A DNA stretch of 60,739 nucleotides. Origin: Lachnospiraceae bacterium (GTDB lineage Bacteria; Bacillota_A; Clostridia; Lachnospirales; Lachnospiraceae). Position numbers and translations under genes: made by a program. Below, in pieces: positions 49,834 through 57,910 of the stretch. The stretch lies in assembly GCA_009774465.1 (NCBI GenBank), contig VSNT01000004.1, positions 1 to 60,739 on the forward strand, written 5' to 3'. How positions within the stretch are numbered: the first letter of the stretch is position 1; every line of letters starts with the position of its first letter. The notes under the pieces were generated by a model that did no database searches, was not told where the DNA came from, and was given only the letters and a program-made list of their open reading frames with translations.

Positions 49834-52170
49834 TTACTTCAATTCTCTCTCGCAGTTTTTTGCCAGATATGCATTTTCATAGGATAAATTTTTACATGCC
49901 GTTATTACATTTTCATAAATTTTATTTTTATCAATTTTGGCATCTGTCTGCCCGTTTTTCTGTATAATATGAGACGTTCTCATCTGACCAACATATATAT
50001 TGGAACTTATATCATAATTTTTCATAATCATATCATAAAAACGTTTACTGGAATACTTAAACTCTTTATTTCTATTCCTTTTAACCTTCTCTTCATCATT
50101 TTCTTTCGCCAAAACTGCTTTGCCCAATAAATTTTCCTTATCCTGAAACAAATGAATAAACAACATGTCATTTACTGTCTTAGCAGAACTGTAGAAAAAA
50201 GAGTACATTGCTTTTCTAATATAGGTATGAAACATATTACGTCTACGGTTATTAAACACTGGAAGCAAAACATTACTTATAAAATTCACTGCCACCTGCT
50301 CATACATATTTTCTTCACAATAATAATGTACCACAAGAAGATCCGGCCAGTTCGTATAATCAATACCAATATGAATTTTATCCAGATCCATATATGCATC
50401 TTCTGCTTCATTTACTTGGGAAACAAACATATTTTTCTCATTAATAGCAACATTCTTAATAAACTGCCACATATTGAATACAAGCATCTTATCTTTATTA
50501 CTTATTTTTAATTTAGTCACTTTTTCAGAAGAATATCGAATAATGCCTATTTCCTTTTGATTATAACGCTCTGTTCTTATATAATATTGATCGTCATTAT
50601 AAATATTATGAAATGCCTTCATATCGGAAACATACACATATATGACTGACTCTCTGCCCCTTTCCTTCTGCTTTTCTTCACAAAATTCCAAAAGAGAGCC
50701 ATAAGCTTCCTTCGAAAGCATGCCAAACTGGTTAAAACACTGCTCACACGTCATTATTTCATATAATTCTTCAAGCATATTATAGTCACAGATATCTGTA
50801 TCTTCCGTTACTCTTGTATTATACTCATCATAAGCACTAAAAGCATACTTCTGCATAATAAAATCGAGATTTTCCTTCTCAGCCATTGGTGATTTATACA
50901 ATTCAATACAATCAAGAATGAAAACAAGATTGTTGGTAGCAATAACCCTAGCTAATTCCTCTTTTTTCAGCAATGCCCCTGCAGGATACCCTTGATAAAT
51001 AATATGATCATTTGCAAGTTTATCCAGCCTGTTTTTTGTATAGACATTGAACTCTATTAATGGCTTTTCACTGAATTCTCCAGTCTTCTCATTCACATAG
51101 TGATATAATTCCTCAACGGGCCTTGCATGTATATCCCCCATAATCGCTACACTGAATTTGGACAATTTACGCTCTTTTCTTATTAACTCATATTCATATA
51201 GTATCTTTTCACCAAGACGCAGTTCTCCGATCCCCTCATAACTGTTATAATTTTTTAGACTACGTGCGGTAATCTGAAATTTTAAATCGTTTGACTTATT
51301 ATCAACATAAGGTGCAATCGCTGCGTGCAGAAGCTCCTGATTTGGACCTGAAATATACCAGCGGAAGCTATGCTGCGCTTTAATCAATAATGTATGCTTA
51401 TAAATTTCCTGCATCCATTTGCTTTCTACAGCTTCGTTCTCTGTAATTTGCCTAAAAAACATTTCAATACCCTCATTAACCTTCTGTAGCTTATTCAATG
51501 CAATGGGTGACCAAAAATTCAACCGGCAAATCTCTCTCTCTTCATCAAATGTAGTGTCCAAATGAAGCAATTCACTAATCAATTCATCCCTGACATTATT
51601 CTGTCTGAAATCATTATAAAAAATAGTACAGTCAATCAAAAGGTTGTAATAGCTTTCCAGATAACTTTCAATTTCTGATTTCTTTACATGGAACACTGAT
51701 TCTTTTCCTAAAAGTTCCTTTCTGAAAGAAAAAAATACATTACTATCTTTCACCAGCCTGCCTGTAATCCTGCTGCTGGCAAACTCATCCTGCAGTTCTT
51801 CCAGGAACCCATTCAACTTTTCTTCCACAAAATGTCCATCTTTCATATTCGCCATTTTGTCCGATGCAATATTTAATTCTGCATCAAGATAAATTACTTC
51901 TCCTGAAGCAATATCATCCGACGGAGAAATTTCCAACGCCCTTGCTCCTGAAGCAATAGAATCATAGATGCAGCAAGACAGGCTGTAACTCCAGCCCTCT
52001 TCCTGCAATTCATACCAATGACCTTCTCTACCCTTATCACGAAAAAATATCTTTTTATATCCAGAATTAATTTTTTCTTTAAAAATGATGCATACTTCTA
52101 ATAACTGCTCCAGAAAAGTAATATAATCCCGCTGCTTATCTGCATTTTCATTAATAGCTTTCTCAGCCAT
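49834..52170 (-). CDS. 778-aa protein of unknown function, first gene of the cassette
   Basis: A large soluble protein with no family I recognise. It is Glu/Lys/Tyr-rich; the first 300 residues are mostly helical, a strand-rich region around 330-430 contains FSVAIMGDIHARPVEELY and NNLVFILDCIELY (a hydrophobic strand ending in Asp), and the C-terminal 350 residues mix helices and strands with IHIGIDYTNWPDLLVVHY near residue 620. ATG 52170 follows AGGAG by seven bases; the longer frame has no site. Its own promoter lies 120 bp upstream. A+T content is higher than that of the core genes. Confidence 0.75.
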   Translation of the reverse strand: MAEKAINENADKQRDYITFLEQLLEVCIIFKEKINSGYKKIFFRDKGREGHWYELQEEGWSYSLSCCIYDSIASGARALEISPSDDIASGEVIYLDAELNIASDKMANMKDGHFVEEKLNGFLEELQDEFASSRITGRLVKDSNVFFSFRKELLGKESVFHVKKSEIESYLESYYNLLIDCTIFYNDFRQNNVRDELISELLHLDTTFDEEREICRLNFWSPIALNKLQKVNEGIEMFFRQITENEAVESKWMQEIYKHTLLIKAQHSFRWYISGPNQELLHAAIAPYVDNKSNDLKFQITARSLKNYNSYEGIGELRLGEKILYEYELIRKERKLSKFSVAIMGDIHARPVEELYHYVNEKTGEFSEKPLIEFNVYTKNRLDKLANDHIIYQGYPAGALLKKEELARVIATNNLVFILDCIELYKSPMAEKENLDFIMQKYAFSAYDEYNTRVTEDTDICDYNMLEELYEIMTCEQCFNQFGMLSKEAYGSLLEFCEEKQKERGRESVIYVYVSDMKAFHNIYNDDQYYIRTERYNQKEIGIIRYSSEKVTKLKISNKDKMLVFNMWQFIKNVAINEKNMFVSQVNEAEDAYMDLDKIHIGIDYTNWPDLLVVHYYCEENMYEQVAVNFISNVLLPVFNNRRRNMFHTYIRKAMYSFFYSSAKTVNDMLFIHLFQDKENLLGKAVLAKENDEEKVKRNRNKEFKYSSKRFYDMIMKNYDISSNIYVGQMRTSHIIQKNGQTDAKIDKNKIYENVITACKNLSYENAYLAKNCERELK

Positions 52171-52286
52171 CTTCTCACTCCTGAATTTTATAATTTTGCA
52201 GGTGCATAGAAACAATAAACATTACGTCCCTAAATTATCCCATCTACTTTTATCTTATGATAACCAAAACTAAACGAGATATGAAT

Positions 52287-52315
52287 AGTGTAACAAATTT
52301 CCCAAAAAAATACAA
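52287..52315 (-). promoter_or_regulatory. Promoter of the four-gene cassette
   Basis: TTGTAT (52310-52315) and TACACT (52287-52292) on the minus strand, spacer 17 bp. The -35 box overlaps the T-tract of the upstream terminator. Confidence 0.5.
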
Positions 52316-52337
52316 CAAGAAAGTCCCTTTTTTGTTG
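52303..52337 (-). terminator. Terminator of the lysis cassette
   Basis: CAACAAGAAAG (52313) and CTTTTTTGTTG (to 52337) form the stem; on the minus strand TATTTTTTT follows. It lies 45 bp after the amidase stop and separates the lysis cassette from the unknown cassette. Confidence 0.75.
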
Positions 52338-52381
52338 ATTTTATAGGCATTTCAGAAATTTTCAAAACATAGGTTCCAGCA

Positions 52382-53446
52382 CTATAGCTCATCATAAATC
52401 GTAAGGTCATACTTAACCACATAATCCTTCATCAGCGACTCTGCGTAGGTAATGGATGTTGCGTAGCCGCATCTTTGCAGATACCAGCATACAAGTTCAG
52501 GATCCCGGCAGCCAATCACAGGACTGTAGCGCAGACTCTTTCCGCCATCTGTGCTTCTTGTGGCAATATAGTCGTTATGATCAAGGACAGACTGCTCCCA
52601 GTTATCATAGGCCCGCCATCTGGTATCATCCACTTTATAATAGCTGCCATCCGGTCTCTGCTCTATGGCTTCCTTAATATAAATCCGCCCGTTCCAGCCG
52701 TTTTCCTTGATTCCAAACAGTGCATTTGCCTTACGGGCCAGTTCGGAGGTTCCCCATGCAGATTCCTTGATTGCCTGCGCTGTTACGACGGAAGGCAGCA
52801 TAATCCGCCGCTCCCTCCAGTCCTTTCTGGCAATCGTTCCCACAAGCTCCATAAAAGCAGTCTGTTCTTTTGATTTCTCCTGCATCCTGTCAGAACTGTT
52901 CTCATTTTCTTCCTGACTGCGCTGTCCGCATATGTTGTTAAAAATGATCTGGGAAACTTTTTCAGCAGCTCCTGCATGGTAATAGGCATCCACATCCTGC
53001 CGGTTGTCACAGAAGCACACCTCAATCAGCATAGCCTTTGCCCTGGATTTACGAATTACATATAAGCCGCTGCCTTCTTTTACTCCGCGGTTTTCAAATC
53101 CCAGCTTTGCCATGTCCTCACAAATAGCCTTCGCCTGTGGGTATTGTTTTCCCTTATAGGTATATATTTCTACTCCCTGTCCTTTATGGGAAGCAGACGC
53201 GTTAAAGTGGATGCTGATAAACCAGTCAAGATCCTCTCTGTTTGCAAAAGAGACTGCCTTTGCAAGGTATTCCTGTCGGGTGCCTGCCTTGTCTATGGTA
53301 CAGTCTGCCACGCCAATTCCCGCTTCCTTTATCAGCTCCATAAGAGCATGTCCCACCAGCCTTGTATGCTCAGATTCCCGAAACAGTCCCTCAGCACCGC
53401 TTCCTGCCCCATGCAGGGTATGACCACAATTTACTCCTATCATCAT
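52382..53446 (-). CDS. N-acetylmuramoyl-L-alanine amidase with glucosaminidase domain (endolysin)
   Basis: 354 aa with two lytic domains. Residues 1-175 are an Amidase_3 domain: zinc ligands H9 (VNCGHTLHGAG), an acidic residue near 24, H79 (ISIHFNASAS) and catalytic E near 141 (LIEVCFCDN). Residues 195-350 are a GH73-type glucosaminidase with catalytic Glu in AQAIKESAWGTSELA and the ANALFGIK motif. There is no signal peptide, so release would need the holin encoded just upstream, whose stop overlaps this start as ATGA. Confidence 0.92.
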   Translation of the reverse strand: MMIGVNCGHTLHGAGSGAEGLFRESEHTRLVGHALMELIKEAGIGVADCTIDKAGTRQEYLAKAVSFANREDLDWFISIHFNASASHKGQGVEIYTYKGKQYPQAKAICEDMAKLGFENRGVKEGSGLYVIRKSRAKAMLIEVCFCDNRQDVDAYYHAGAAEKVSQIIFNNICGQRSQEENENSSDRMQEKSKEQTAFMELVGTIARKDWRERRIMLPSVVTAQAIKESAWGTSELARKANALFGIKENGWNGRIYIKEAIEQRPDGSYYKVDDTRWRAYDNWEQSVLDHNDYIATRSTDGGKSLRYSPVIGCRDPELVCWYLQRCGYATSITYAESLMKDYVVKYDLTIYDEL

Positions 53447-53703
53447 GGTCTTTTTCCTCTTTCCATTTTTTCTATCGCCTGAGCCGAAAAGAGCGCCTCT
53501 TCAACTTTTAATTCCGGTAATCCTGCGATAGAAGTCAGCAGTGATAAAATACCTGCCAGCAGTGAAGCGGATGCCGTCATAATCCAGTTTACATCTCCCA
53601 ACACTGCCGCTGTACTGATTGTGGCCACTGCGGTCTGTGCCATTGTCTTTAACACTCTGATTCCTGCTGCCTTCAGCCATCTTTTTACTTTTTCATTTTT
53701 CAT
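53443..53703 (-). CDS. Phage-type holin
   Basis: 86 aa with two hydrophobic helices (about 15-35 and 40-62) and a charged C terminus, the shape of small clostridial holins. ATG 53703 lies four bases after GGGAGG. It overlaps the amidase start. Confidence 0.8.
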   Translation of the reverse strand: MKNEKVKRWLKAAGIRVLKTMAQTAVATISTAAVLGDVNWIMTASASLLAGILSLLTSIAGLPELKVEEALFSAQAIEKMERGKRP

Positions 53704-53735
53704 AATTCCTCCCATCTGTCCACTTTAGCGGACTG

Positions 53736-54038
53736 TCAAAACAAAGTTAAAATTGCGGTCATCACAGCTCCTATAATCCCGCCTACCAGTGTGGTAATCA
53801 CCGCCGCCTTTATCTGCCTGCTGGTTTCCGCCGGTACCCTTTCCAGGAGCTTTAGTCTCTCGCTCTGCTTATTCAATTCCTGAAGCATGTTTTCAATGTT
53901 TACTGCCATTTTGTTCACTGCTATGGCAAGCTCCTGAATGATTCCATACTCTTCCTTTAAGTCGCTTACCTGATTCTTTAAGGAATCAATTTCGTGCCCA
54001 TGAACCTCCAGCTTTACAGCTACATCTGTTTCATCCAT
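53736..54038 (-). CDS. XhlA-like small membrane protein
   Basis: 100 aa: a long amphipathic coiled coil (about 5-70) followed by one C-terminal membrane helix (AAVITTLVGGIIGAVMTAILTLF region). This is the build of XhlA haemolysin proteins, which work with the holin XhlB in Bacillus prophage lysis. ATG 54038 is nine bases after AGGAGG. Confidence 0.8.
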   Translation of the reverse strand: MDETDVAVKLEVHGHEIDSLKNQVSDLKEEYGIIQELAIAVNKMAVNIENMLQELNKQSERLKLLERVPAETSRQIKAAVITTLVGGIIGAVMTAILTLF

Positions 54039-54162
54039 GCCCTGCTGCCTCCTTTCAATACTAATAACTCTCTGCACCGGAACTGCAACAGATGTGAAAC
54101 AGACTTACTTCCTGGTGCAAAGGGCTTTCATGATTCGTTATAAGAAAAAGAGTGTCTTTTTA

Positions 54163-54702
54163 TCAGAATGTAAACATCATATCTTTTATTTTCTTTAATA
54201 CTCTCTTTTTTAACTGATTGACCGCCTGCCTCGTCTTATTTGCCCTTCTGGCAACTTCCGCGACAGAATAACCTTCTATGTAAATCAAATAAATAATTTC
54301 ATATTCATTGGCAGCAAGCATTTCCTTTATATTCAACTCATTAAAAATATTAACCCTGTCCTCTTTTGACAACATTTTTTCCACATAATACCTTTGTTCT
54401 GCCGGCAAAGCTGATACTACAATTTCCCTTCTCCATTTGTCACTTTTTCTCGTTTCTTTATTATAAAAGTTATTGACCGAAGCATTTATGTAAGAAGTAA
54501 TCCCTCCATCCTCTTTCAGTCTTATCTTCTCCAGCTTCATAAAATAAATTAATTCGATAAAAAACAGGCGGATATCCTCATAAGCATCTTCATATCCCAA
54601 CTTACTTGCCCTCTTTCTCATCAAAGGTGTAAACCGATCTACTAATTCCTGCATTGCTTCCTTATCGCCATTTTGAGCCCTGTATATTATCTCATACAGC
54701 AT
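54163..54702 (-). CDS. Sigma factor of the TcdR/UviA/BotR type
   Basis: 179 aa, close to the 178-184 aa of the clostridial toxin and bacteriocin sigma factors (group V). The N terminus (LYEIIYRAQNGDKEAMQEL, then EDIRLFFIELIYFMKL) follows the same pattern as I recall for TcdR (FYELI..., LIIFFIELI). The C-terminal region 4 helix-turn-helix is YSVAEVARRANKTRQAVNQL near residue 145. ATG 54702 is seven bases after AGGAGG. It stands directly upstream of XhlA, holin and amidase genes (124-bp gap), which are likely targets. Confidence 0.8.
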   Translation of the reverse strand: MLYEIIYRAQNGDKEAMQELVDRFTPLMRKRASKLGYEDAYEDIRLFFIELIYFMKLEKIRLKEDGGITSYINASVNNFYNKETRKSDKWRREIVVSALPAEQRYYVEKMLSKEDRVNIFNELNIKEMLAANEYEIIYLIYIEGYSVAEVARRANKTRQAVNQLKKRVLKKIKDMMFTF

Positions 54703-55273
54703 ATCTATCCCTCCTTTTATTTCAAGGAGGAATTTTTTTCCCATATGTAAACACCGAATTTAAAAAAATTTTCTATGGAAAATCAACCGATGCCGCACTT
54801 CACAGAACGCTCTTATGTTAAACAACAAATGTCTCTCTTCACGAAGTATTCTTATGTAAAAAAAATAGCTATCTTTGTGTTTTAAACACAAAAATAGCTG
54901 TTAATGTGCTCTCCCTGTCAGGGGGAGTATAACATTATAATGTCAAAATTTTGATAACATATAGTTCTTATTGTATTACTTTTTGTTCCTTATTGTGAAA
55001 AAATGTCGAAATAGTATTCCTGTAGTTATAGTTCTATTTCTACAGTTATATAAAAATTGACACCACACTTTGCGAGTCATTCTTATGTGGAACAACAGAT
55101 GCCATGCTTCGCATGGCATTTGTATGATAAAGAAAGACCGCTCCGGAAACAAAACCGGAGCGGCAAGTATGGATTATATCGGGAAAACCCGATACAATCA
55201 TCATGGCTTTTAAATTATATCATCTTTTTCAAAGAAAATCACGCTTTTTATGAAAAAAATTTAAAAAATTTTT
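54703..55273. other. 571-bp gene-free region rich in repeats and hairpins
   Basis: Contains three related boxes around CTTATGT (near 54814, 54850, 55081), two of them followed by AACAACA(A/G)ATG; a near-palindrome TGTCAAAATTTTGATA (54941); and three perfect hairpins without T-tracts: GCCATGC/GCATGGC (55101-55117), CCGCTCCGG/CCGGAGCGG (55138-55163) and TATCGGG/CCCGATA (55177-55194). No open frame with a ribosome binding site. Confidence 0.55.
54858..54902 (-). terminator. Terminator upstream of the sigma factor gene
   Basis: On the minus strand AGCTATTTTTGTGTT pairs with AACACAAAGATAGCT, followed by ATTTTTTTT. It isolates the sigma gene from the ATPase pseudogene, or acts as an attenuator in the sigma leader. 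Confidence 0.7.
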
Positions 55274-56257
55274 TTAAAGGTCCAAAAGCCAGTCTCTTGC
55301 ATTGATACGTCTGATTCCCTCATACTGTGCTTCCGGATCTTCATCAAGCGTTAAAATAAACTTTGGATAGTGGTCACGGATTGCCATAAGGGGACGCAAT
55401 TCCCGTTCCAATGTCTTTTCATCCCGAACTGTCAGCGCAACCTGATAGTATACGGTTCCTTTGCTGCTTTGTGCCACAAAATCAACCTCAAAGCCTTCTA
55501 CCTTTCCCACATAAACATCCTGCCCTCTTCTAAGCAGCTCCAGATATACAATATTTTCTAATATATGTCCGGCATCTGTCTGGAGCCAAGCAGCATATAC
55601 CTCAGCACACTTTTCAGCATCATCATATCTGTAATCTTTTTTCTGCTGACAATATCCTTTACAACAATTGTATTGTAGATACCTTCCAAATAATCCCTGA
55701 TTTCTTCCTGTTGTCCTTTTAATTCCAAAGCATAGGGAAATGAGCTGTTCTCAAGGTATTGTACATATTTGATACCGCGCTCATTCATGTCCCCGGTGCT
55801 TTCCATGTATTCCTTAAAAGAGAGAGGCAGCATTTCTATCTGCACATATCTTCCTGAAATCAGGGTTGCTATCTCTCCGGAAAGCATATAAGCATTCGAT
55901 CCCGTAATATATATATCCACATTTTTCTTAATATACAGGCTGTCAACCACTTTAGGAAACTGGTCAATATGCTAACTTCGTCTAAAAAATATAAGTCATC
56001 TGTCCTTTCACAAGGCGTTCTTTCAGGTAGGAATATAGTTTTTTGTAATCTGTCAGTTCTTCATAATCTATATCCTCAAAGTTAATAGATATTATCTGCT
56101 CATCCGCAATCTTTTGTTCTTTCAGCCAATTCTGGTATATTTCCAGCAACGTAGATTTTCCGCAGCGTCTAATGCCTGTTACGATTTTAATGAGCTGTTT
56201 ATCCTTAAATGCAATGAGCTTATTCAGGTATTCTGTTCTCTGTAAAACCATATCCAC
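55274..56257 (-). pseudogene. Decayed AAA/DUF4143 ATPase
   Basis: Three fragments in different frames belong to one protein of the family of archaeal/bacterial ATPases with a C-terminal DUF4143 nuclease-like domain (normally about 400 aa). The first has the P-loop TGIRRCGKST near residue 27 and runs to YIF; one T is missing from a T run there, so LDEV (Walker B) falls out of frame. A missing C three codons on restores the frame into VVDSLYIKK. A deletion of roughly 80 codons follows LRYM, and a four-base loss in a GACAGACAG repeat shifts frame again before HILENIVYLELLRRG and GKVEGFEVDFVA. Inactive. Confidence 0.88.
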
Positions 56258-56306
56258 ACCTCCAAAATATAATATCTGTATATTATCCTATAATTTTAAA
56301 AAAATA

Positions 56307-56338
56307 AACACTTTTTGGATAGCAATCCCCAAAGTGTT
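56307..56338 (-). terminator. Terminator left of the restriction-modification region
   Basis: AACACTTTTTGG (56307-56318) and CCCCAAAGTGTT (56327-56338); on the minus strand TATTTTTTT follows. It stops leftward transcripts before the ATPase pseudogene. Confidence 0.75.
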
Positions 56339-56343
56339 GATTA

Positions 56344-56430
56344 CATAAACCACAGGAACAAATCCATGTCACAGCTATGTACGGAGGTAAGAAATTCTAA
56401 GTATCTCTGCCAGAGCAGTGGCTTGTCACG
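56344..56430 (+). repeat. Solo copy of the 87-bp repeat
   Basis: CATAAACCACAGGAAC to GGCTTGTCACG; differs at six positions from the left arm of the element at 60164-60396. The right arm and centre are missing here, so it is a truncated copy. The rest of the 290-bp region 56258-56547 shows nothing but A/T-rich sequence. Confidence 0.85.
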
Positions 56431-56547
56431 ATATTTTGTTTTATCTGGATATTTGGAAGAGTTTTCTCGCCTTATCCCCCCTAATGGGTACTATTGCACA
56501 TGGTGCTTTTCTTTGTGTTAATTAAAAGTCATCGTTATATTATGACA

Positions 56548-56817
56548 TTAATCATCAATTTCATATTTAGGTATTATACCATTTAAATTATGATCAAAGG
56601 AAACAAACCTTGCATTAACAGGTGCCTTTGCTCTACTGATATAAATTCCTTTTAAACAATTATTACACCATATTTGAAAATACCCTATCCTAGTCTTTTC
56701 ATCCCCGATATACAGATATTCCACTCCATGTTCTCCACAATTAGGACATTGTATTACTTGTGGGTTAGCTAAATTATCTGTTAACTTAGGGAGTATTTTC
56801 ATCCACTTTTCTCTCAT
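56548..56817 (-). CDS. Small zinc-ribbon protein
   Basis: 89 aa. One zinc ribbon formed by CPNCGEHG near residue 24 and CNNC near residue 51. The rest has strands (VEYLYIGDEKTRIGYFQIW). Start ATG 56817 lies two bases after a preceding reading frame's stop and has GGAGG close upstream. Function unknown; its placement after a frame remnant resembles an immunity or accessory gene. Confidence 0.65.
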   Translation of the reverse strand: MREKWMKILPKLTDNLANPQVIQCPNCGEHGVEYLYIGDEKTRIGYFQIWCNNCLKGIYISRAKAPVNARFVSFDHNLNGIIPKYEIDD

Positions 56818-56819
56818 TA

Positions 56820-56957
56820 TTAACCTCCGTTTCCAAAGTTAAAGTAATCCCACCAAATTTGTTCTGACATTGATACACCTCTTTCAAATTCTCCTAAAAT
56901 ATCTGTTGATGTCGGTTTTCCTCCCTCATAAAACCGGTTGACAGGGTGGAATATCCC
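56820..56957 (-). pseudogene. C-terminal remnant of an unknown gene
   Basis: A 45-codon open frame without start (reads VNRFYEGGKPTSTDILGEF ... WWDYFNFGNGG) ends two bases before the zinc-ribbon gene. The codon use and the tight join suggest it is the tail of a lost gene. Upstream of 56957 the frame is closed by a stop. Confidence 0.35.
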
Positions 56958-57012
56958 TTAATTAAAGACCACACCAGACATAACAACACCTCGCTTATAT
57001 ATGCCCTTATTG

Positions 57013-57051
57013 AGAAAACGAGTTCCTTAAATATTAGCGAACTCGTTTTCT
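57013..57051 (-). terminator. Terminator after the second small zinc-ribbon gene
   Basis: AGAAAACGAGTTC (57013-57025) and GAACTCGTTTTCT (57039-57051) form a perfect 13-bp stem ending in TTTTCTC on the minus strand. It ends the restriction-modification operon. Confidence 0.8.
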
Positions 57052-57058
57052 AATACGT

Positions 57059-57298
57059 TTACATATCACTACATTTTATACCATCAGCATATGGTCCATT
57101 ATCATTTCCACGACAACGAGTGCACCAACTCTGAATACCGGTTGGATTATTGGAAGTCACTCGTTTTCCTGTCCATCCAAACATGATTTTTGGATAGAAA
57201 ATATGTTCCTCACAATTCTGGGAACAATGGGGACATGATTTGTAATCTCTACATTCTTGGGCCTCTTCTAGTGGTAATCCACAATGTTTACATAGCAT
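57059..57298 (-). CDS. Small double zinc-ribbon protein
   Basis: 79 aa with eight cysteines in CxxC-type pairs (CKHCG near 3, CPHC near 22, CEEH, CTRC near 59, and a final Cys). GAGGTGG precedes ATG 57298, which lies nine bases after the ancestral stop of the methylase pseudogene, so it is part of the restriction-modification transcript. Role unknown. Confidence 0.6.
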   Translation of the reverse strand: MLCKHCGLPLEEAQECRDYKSCPHCSQNCEEHIFYPKIMFGWTGKRVTSNNPTGIQSWCTRCRGNDNGPYADGIKCSDM

Positions 57299-57307
57299 AA
57301 ATCCACC

Positions 57308-57908
57308 TCATTTCTTAAATATAAATATTCATGTTCCAAAAGCAAAAATTGCTTTCTTTACTTTTTTGAACCCATTTTTTTGTAAACCGACAGTTATGTT
57401 GCTTTTTATTACAACTTCCTTTAACTGGAAGCCCAATTGTTAAAGCACTCCCATAACATTAAATTCTAAAGGAAAAGCAAAGCTCTTTTGTCGAATATCT
57501 CCTGTCATGATAGCGCAAACCTTTCCAGATTTTAGAACACAATAGCTTTCGGCAGCTACTTCATTCATTTCTAACAAAAACTGTTTAACTGAAATCCCCG
57601 AAATATTTTCATTTATATTGGCGCTGTATTTAATTATGTTTGCACAAGGAGACAGCGTACAGATTAAATCAATTGATATCTACTCCAATAGCATTTCTAT
57701 TCAAGAGTTTTGCTTTCATCACCAGCAAATTGGTCTAAAATTAACTCTTGCTCATTTGAATAGCGAAGAATAATATTTCTGTGGATATATGGTGACCAAT
57801 TTCCACGATATGATACATCATAAGTTGCCCATTTTCCTCTATCCGGAAACTCCCAAACCCTTGTCGTTTGCAGCTCAAATCATTAGGCTCTAATTTAATA
57901 TTCTGCAA
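57308..57908 (-). pseudogene. Decayed second DNA methyltransferase of the R-M locus
   Basis: Reading frames that must be joined by frameshifts spell a methyltransferase of the N4/N6 class: FELQTTRVWEFPDRGKW, YRGNWSPYIHRNIILRY, LILDQFAG, EAKLLNRNAIGVDIN, SIDLIC, ANIIKYSANI, VAAESYCVLKSGKVCAIMTGD and LLLEHEYLYL. After FAG the GxGTT part of the SAM loop is deleted; roughly 40-50 codons are lost after GVDIN; the catalytic (D/N)PPY-type motif before ANII reads LSPC instead of HPPY; there are stops and shifts near the end. It begins with a TTG at 57908, coupled to the endonuclease stop by GAGGAG. About 600 bp remain of an expected 800. It cannot be active. Confidence 0.85.
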
Positions 57909-57910
57909 TC

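Noticed and set aside
52382..54702. A prophage
   Set aside because: Only lysis-type genes and a sigma factor are present; there is no integrase, terminase, capsid, portal or tail gene in the window.
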